Source of the DNA: Singulisphaera acidiphila DSM 18658
GTDB taxonomy: Bacteria > Planctomycetota > Planctomycetia > Isosphaerales > Isosphaeraceae
Assembly (NCBI RefSeq): GCF_000242455.2
Contig: NC_019892.1
Span: forward strand, 1,736,001-1,800,000
Direction: 5' to 3'
DNA length: 64,000 bases
Made by a program: the position numbers and the translations under genes
Part shown: positions 59,943 to 64,000 of the stretch, piece by piece
Layout of the letters: each line of letters begins with the position of its first letter
Numbering within the stretch: the first letter of the stretch is position 1
The notes under the pieces: model-generated
Seen by the model: only the letters and a program-made list of their open reading frames with translations
Told to the model about the DNA's origin: nothing
The model's database searches: none

Positions 59943-61244
59943 TCAAAACCGTTCGACGATCAAGGCGTCGCGTTCCAGGAGCGGGTCACCTATTACGAAG
60001 GCGTCGCGAATCATCGTCAGCGCCTGCTCGAGTCGCGACTCGTCATTCAGGTGGACCGTGCAGAGCCGTTCGCCCGCCTCGACCGGGTCGCCCACCTTCT
60101 TGTCGAGGATCAGGCCGACGGCCGGGTCCACGACGGAATCCACCCGGGCACGACCCGCGCCCAGGAGCATGGTCGCCTGGCCGATCGGCCAGGCGGCCAG
60201 TCTGCGGACGTAGCCTGAACTCGCGGACTGAACCTCGACCAACCGCCGCGCTTTGGGCAATCGGCCGGGATCGTCGAGAGCACGCGGGTCCCCCCCTTGG
60301 ACGGCGACGAGCTTTCGAAATCGCTCGAGAGCCGACCCATCGGCGATCGTGCGATGGCAGAGCGCCCGAGCCTCGTCCAAGGTTTTCGCTTGCTCCGCCA
60401 GGACGACCATCTCGGCCGCCAATTCCACCGAGAGCTCGACGACGTCGGCCGGTCCTTCGCCTCGGAGGCAAGCGACGCTCTCGACCACCTCGAGCGCATT
60501 GCCTACGGCCCGCCCGAGGGGCTGATCCATGCGGGTGATCACCGCGCGTATCCGCTTGCCGAGGGCACGTCCGATGGCGCACATCGTCTCGGCCAGTGTT
60601 CGCGAGTCCTCGAGCCGCTCCAGGAAGGCGCCGTTGCCGGTCTTCACATCGAGGACCAGGCCGTCGATCCCCTCGGCGAGCTTCTTCGACATGATAGACG
60701 AGGCGAGCAGCGGGATCGATTCGACAGTCGCCGTTGCGTCGCGAAGTGCGTAGAGATGCTTATCGGCCGGGGCGATCTCGGCGGTCTGGCCGATGAGCAC
60801 GAGGCCGCACTCGTCGAGCACCTGCCGATAGCGTTGCAGGTCGAGGTGAACGTTGAAGCCGGGGATCGACTCCAGCTTGTCGAGCGTGCCGCCGGTGTGG
60901 CCGAGGCCTCGGCCCGAGACCATCGGCACCAGGACCCCGGCTGCGGCCGCGATCGGTGCGAGGATCAAGGACGTCTTGTCGCCGACCCCGCCGGTGCTGT
61001 GCTTGTCGACCTTCAAGCCTGGCGTGGCCGAGAGGTCGACGACTGAGCCGGAGCGCATCATCGCATCGGTCAATGCGGTCGTTTCCGCCGCGTCCATCCC
61101 GCGCCAGACGATGGCCATGAGCAAGGCCGACCACTGGTAGTCGGCCACCTCGCCGTTGCCCAAGCCGGCAACCATCCAGCCGATTTCAGGAACGGTCAAC
61201 GCGTGGCCGTCCCTTTTCTTGCGAATGATGTCCACGGCACGCAT
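59943..61244 (-). CDS. deoA: Thymidine/pyrimidine-nucleoside phosphorylase
   Basis: A 433-residue phosphorylase releasing pyrimidine bases from nucleosides and giving (deoxy)ribose-1-phosphate. The family pattern is complete: VDIIRKKRDGHALT, LKVDKHSTGGVGDKTS, VSGRGLGHTGGTLDKLESIPG and GLVLDVKTGNGAFL. It is a member of the NP-II family, whose close relatives include PdP; DeoA and PdP cannot be told apart here. It lies 58 bases downstream of upp and 51 upstream of punA. The ATG at 61244 (MRAVDIIRKK) is the family start; the frame is open to 61385. Confidence 0.93.
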   Translation of the reverse strand: MRAVDIIRKKRDGHALTVPEIGWMVAGLGNGEVADYQWSALLMAIVWRGMDAAETTALTDAMMRSGSVVDLSATPGLKVDKHSTGGVGDKTSLILAPIAAAAGVLVPMVSGRGLGHTGGTLDKLESIPGFNVHLDLQRYRQVLDECGLVLIGQTAEIAPADKHLYALRDATATVESIPLLASSIMSKKLAEGIDGLVLDVKTGNGAFLERLEDSRTLAETMCAIGRALGKRIRAVITRMDQPLGRAVGNALEVVESVACLRGEGPADVVELSVELAAEMVVLAEQAKTLDEARALCHRTIADGSALERFRKLVAVQGGDPRALDDPGRLPKARRLVEVQSASSGYVRRLAAWPIGQATMLLGAGRARVDSVVDPAVGLILDKKVGDPVEAGERLCTVHLNDESRLEQALTMIRDAFVIGDPLLERDALIVERF

Positions 61245-61302
61245 GAGACGAGGACTCCCGGCCACGGTTTGTTTTTTTGTGTGTGAGGGCCCGCTCACCC
61301 GT

Positions 61303-61935
61303 TCAATCAAGCGCGGTCGCAAACTGACGATCGCCCGCGTCGCCCAGGCCGGGATAGATGTACCCCACCTCGTTGAGATGGTCATCGACCACCCCCACGT
61401 GAATCGGTACGTCGGGCATCGCCTCGTTCATGTGGGCGATCCCCTCAGGGGCCGCGATCAGGGAGATCAGCTTCATGCGCGTCACGCCCGCCGCCTTCAG
61501 GACCGTGCAGGCGTGAACGGCCGATCCGCCGGTCGCCAGCATCGGATCGACGACCAGAGCGATGGTGATCTTCGGATTCGCGGGCAGCTTCTTGTAGTAT
61601 TCCATCGGTTGGAGCGTCTGCTCGTCGCGATAGACCCCCACATGCCAGACCTGGGCATCCGGGATCAGGTCGAGGATCCCCTCAGCCATCCCGAGTCCGG
61701 CGCGGAGAATCGGAACGATTCCGATCGTATCGGCCAGATTCCAGGCGGGTGACGGACCCAATGGGGTGGGAACCTCAAGGGGGCGGGTCGGGAGGTCGAG
61801 GGTCGCCTCTTGGGCCAACAGCATCGCCAGGGTCCGGACCAGCCTTCGGAACTCAGGCGGCCGTGTTCGCGCATCCCGCAGGTTTGCGATCAGATGAAGC
61901 ACGATGGGGTGCGACGACGGGAAAACCAACGACAC
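61303..61935 (-). CDS. upp: Uracil phosphoribosyltransferase
   Basis: A 210-residue UPRTase converting uracil and PRPP to UMP. The PRPP loop DPMLATGGSAVHA and the uracil-binding end YIYPGLGDAGDRQF are present, with ILRAGLGMAEGIL for the dimer contact. It opens the nucleoside-salvage operon with deoA and punA: phosphorylases release uracil and purine bases, upp rescues uracil. The start is GTG at 61935 with AAGGAGG five bases upstream. Confidence 0.95.
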   Translation of the reverse strand: MSLVFPSSHPIVLHLIANLRDARTRPPEFRRLVRTLAMLLAQEATLDLPTRPLEVPTPLGPSPAWNLADTIGIVPILRAGLGMAEGILDLIPDAQVWHVGVYRDEQTLQPMEYYKKLPANPKITIALVVDPMLATGGSAVHACTVLKAAGVTRMKLISLIAAPEGIAHMNEAMPDVPIHVGVVDDHLNEVGYIYPGLGDAGDRQFATALD

Positions 61936-62436
61936 AGAGGCCTCCTTCAGAAACGAGAGCGCATCGAATTTACTCGATCCTACCTTACGGCCAGAGTCAG
62001 GGGACCGACTCCCCTCGCTTTATTTTTCGAGGCCGATGAATCGACCGGCCATTCAGGCCACAGCCAATCCGGAAACGTTTCCCCTGGTGGGAACTCGAGC
62101 CGTTCGCTCGCTTTTGTGAAAAAAAAGGCGCTTGCCGGAATCGTTTGCTGCAGTACTCAAGTCTCTGTTGTTACAGGATTTCAGCGAAATCTCGCGAGAT
62201 CGAGCCAGAGCGATTTCATTCCAGATCGTTCACAAGTCTCGAACTGTGTCCCAATATTTCTTTCAAGAGCGAGCCTTGAGTTCCCATCCTCCTTCGGGTG
62301 GTGTACTACCGTTTCATCGTTGCTGCACGCGATCGATCTCGGCTCCGCGACACTAAGGGGGGAGACTCTCCAAGGTGAAGTGGAGGCCCTGACTGAATTC
62401 GATCGTACTCACTGACATTTTGGATTGTTGGGTTTC
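61936..62436. other. Divergent intergenic region without a gene
   Basis: The 500 bases between upp and the CpaE-like gene contain no supported gene. A string of A (62117-62126) and an A/T-rich patch around 61960-62040 are the only features. Both promoters must be here. Confidence 0.4.
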
Positions 62437-63684
62437 ATGACTATGAAGGAAGGCATCCGAGTTCTCTTGGCCGACCCGCATGAGGCGTCTCGTCGGTCGC
62501 TACTCGCCCAATTCGAGCGTATGGAGTCAATTTGGCTGACTGAAGTTTGCGTGACCTACGCTGTAGTGGCCAGGCGAGTGGAGGAGATTCGGCCCGAGGT
62601 GACGATCGTGGTCGCCGACGAGGACCAGGGGGAGGCGAACAGGCTTATCCGGACCCTGGTCGAGAACAACCCTGAGGCCAGCATTCTGGTTGCGACCCAT
62701 TCCACCGACACCCGGGTGATTGTGAACCTGGTCAAGAGTGGAGCGAGCGAGATCGTGACCCTGCCGAGCTCGAATGAGTCGCTTTTCAAAGCCATCAAGT
62801 GTCTTTCCAGCAACGAGGAGTCTCTCATTCCTGCGCTCCTTCCGGCAACATCAACCCAGGTTCAGGCTCCGCCCATCGGCGGCGATCGGGTGTCGAAAAC
62901 AATCGTCGTGACGGGGGCGTCGGGCGAGGTGGGCTGCACGTCGTTGGCCGTCAACCTGGCCACGACCCTGGCCAAGGCTCCCGGTCGGGACGTTGTGATC
63001 GCCGACTTCGAGCTCATGTTCGGCGCAGTCGATACGCTCCTGGACGTCGTCCCCGAGAATACGCTGCTCGAGATTGTGAAGAGCGTTGATCGGCTCGACT
63101 CCACCTTGTTGAAGCGCATGCTCTGCCGGCACGCGTCGGGTCTTTACGTGTTGCCACGGCCCCACGAGCTGATCGATGCCGCGCGGCTCTCCCCCGAAAG
63201 TTTGCCCGGAGCGCTCAAGCTCCTTCAGTCGACGTTCTCGGCAGTTGTCCTTGACACAAGTAAGAGCCTGCAGACTTCCGATTTTGTCGCCTTCGACGCC
63301 GCCGACGTGATCCTCGTGGTCATGCAGCTCGACCTGAGCTCGGTGAAGAACACCGCGCGGCTGCTCAACTGCCTTCGCGATTTTGAAGGACTTTCCGAAC
63401 GCGTTCAGATTGTCGCCAACCGCGTCGGCTCACTTCGGAACTCCGTGACGATCGCCAGGGCCGAAGAGTGTTTCAAGCTGCCGATCACCTGGCAGATCCC
63501 CAATGCGACCAAGACGTTCCACACGGCAAGGGATCGCGGTGTGCCCATCGACGTCCTGGCACCGCGATGTGAAGCGCAACGCGTGATCGCCCGGATGGCG
63601 AACACCCTGGTCCCTGCCCTTGCCACCGCCGAGCCCAAGCCGCAACGCGGTTTCTTCCGGGACCGCTTTCAACGTCAAGGCTAG
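62437..63684 (+). CDS. cpaE: CpaE/TadZ-like ATPase of Tad pilus assembly
   Basis: A 415-residue protein with an N-terminal receiver-like domain (about 1-115: GIRVLLADPHEASRRSLLAQ, EIVTLPSSNESLFKAI) and a C-terminal MinD/ParA-like ATPase, the architecture of CpaE. The deviant Walker A is GASGEVGCTSLAVNLA, which has cysteine where KGGVGKT has lysine, so ATP binding may be weak, as noted for TadZ proteins. Walker B-like motifs are VVIADFELMFG and AVVLDTSK. TadZ localises the Tad/Flp pilus at a cell pole. The C-terminus RGFFRDRFQRQG is basic. The ATG at 62437 or 62443 could start it. Confidence 0.82.
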   Translation: MTMKEGIRVLLADPHEASRRSLLAQFERMESIWLTEVCVTYAVVARRVEEIRPEVTIVVADEDQGEANRLIRTLVENNPEASILVATHSTDTRVIVNLVKSGASEIVTLPSSNESLFKAIKCLSSNEESLIPALLPATSTQVQAPPIGGDRVSKTIVVTGASGEVGCTSLAVNLATTLAKAPGRDVVIADFELMFGAVDTLLDVVPENTLLEIVKSVDRLDSTLLKRMLCRHASGLYVLPRPHELIDAARLSPESLPGALKLLQSTFSAVVLDTSKSLQTSDFVAFDAADVILVVMQLDLSSVKNTARLLNCLRDFEGLSERVQIVANRVGSLRNSVTIARAEECFKLPITWQIPNATKTFHTARDRGVPIDVLAPRCEAQRVIARMANTLVPALATAEPKPQRGFFRDRFQRQG

Positions 63685-63934
63685 AACCAAAAAGGACCGC
63701 ATCGCCCTGCTCCCGGTTCCTCCCAGCCGATGGCCTAGCCTTGTTGACGATCATCCCGTTTGTGGGGATTTAAGCCGCGCGCTTCACCACGTCCTGCTAA
63801 ATTCTTGGCTCTGATCGCTGCCAATCCTCGAATTCTTGAGCGGATTTTCGGAATTAATCGATAAAATCGCAAATCCGCTTGCCTTAGAAAGCAAACGTGA
63901 CCTATTGTAGTTGTATAGGACGAAGCGAGCTTTC
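63685..63934. other. Intergenic region
   Basis: Some 250 bases without a supported gene lie between the CpaE-like gene and the next start. The last 90 bases (63840-63930) are A/T-rich, including ATTAATCGATAAAATCGCAAA, consistent with a promoter for the gene at the window edge. Confidence 0.4.
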
Positions 63935-64000
63935 ATGGCAGTGTCAGGTCAGGTTCCCCGGATCGGGAATGGTTCCGAAGACCAACCCGCCCGTCCTCCC
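63935..64000 (+). CDS. Start of a gene running off the window (partial)
   Basis: An ATG at 63935 opens a frame of 22 codons to the window end (MAVSGQVPRIGNGSEDQPARPP). The sequence is polar and cannot be assigned. Its position after a CpaE-like gene makes a further Tad pilus component a reasonable guess, nothing more. Confidence 0.4.
   Translation, partial: MAVSGQVPRIGNGSEDQPARPP

Overview
The window reads as a chromosomal stretch of a GC-rich planctomycete, probably of the Isosphaeraceae type. This is inferred from gene content, not from a marker gene: a DUF1559 pseudopilin-like protein, a DUF1501 protein with a twin-arginine signal, a TIGR03009-type secreted protein, a YfhO-like giant membrane protein, FHA-free Ser/Thr kinases with C-terminal membrane anchors, two BlaI/BlaR1-type gene pairs and many TTG/GTG starts that are fixed by good Shine-Dalgarno sequences. 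No tRNA, rRNA or CRISPR array was seen.

Layout. 1-2.5 kb: a small unknown ORF and a cyclic-di-AMP synthase carrying a YbbR/CdaR-like tail. 2.6-5.3 kb: a BlaI repressor whose BlaR1-type sensor is truncated and followed by an inserted type IV AbiE toxin-antitoxin module, itself with a frameshifted toxin. 5.4-23.7 kb: housekeeping and surface genes (a huge M1 peptidase fused to an outer-membrane barrel, FabF, an aminotransferase, a LolA-like lipoprotein, an ECF-like sigma factor, a response regulator, an RlmI-type methyltransferase, a complete BlaI/BlaR1 pair, DUF1501 and YfhO-like proteins). 23.7-24.9 kb: a gene-free repeat island with a long terminator-like hairpin, two ~97% identical 163-bp MITE-like elements and a perfect 27-bp-arm palindrome. 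24.9-43.2 kb: kinase, LeuB, HNH nuclease, pseudopilin, ferredoxin, cyclophilin, the Lhr helicase, a second kinase, a PP2C phosphatase, an LmbE deacetylase, CobL, and an alpha/beta hydrolase overlapping a Memo-family gene.

43.7-51.5 kb holds a membrane-quality/protein-export block on the plus strand: a TIGR03009 protein, an NfeD1-type protein with two ClpP-like domains, a short NfeD, flotillin-like FloA, a proline-rich membrane-anchored protein and a thioredoxin/YHS fusion. 51.5-58.9 kb looks like an accessory metabolic island on the minus strand: pyruvate decarboxylase, a di-haem cytochrome c with a perfect 22-bp palindrome in its promoter region, a cupredoxin overlapping an aldehyde dehydrogenase, bounded by decayed pieces of cytochrome bd subunit I and of a DUF4118 sensor kinase. 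Together PDC and ALDH could convert pyruvate via acetaldehyde to acetate, with the cytochrome and cupredoxin as candidate periplasmic electron carriers (inference).

59-62 kb is a compact nucleoside-salvage operon (upp, pyrimidine nucleoside phosphorylase, purine nucleoside phosphorylase). The window ends with a CpaE/TadZ-type ATPase and the first codons of another gene, probably the start of a Tad/type IV pilus locus.
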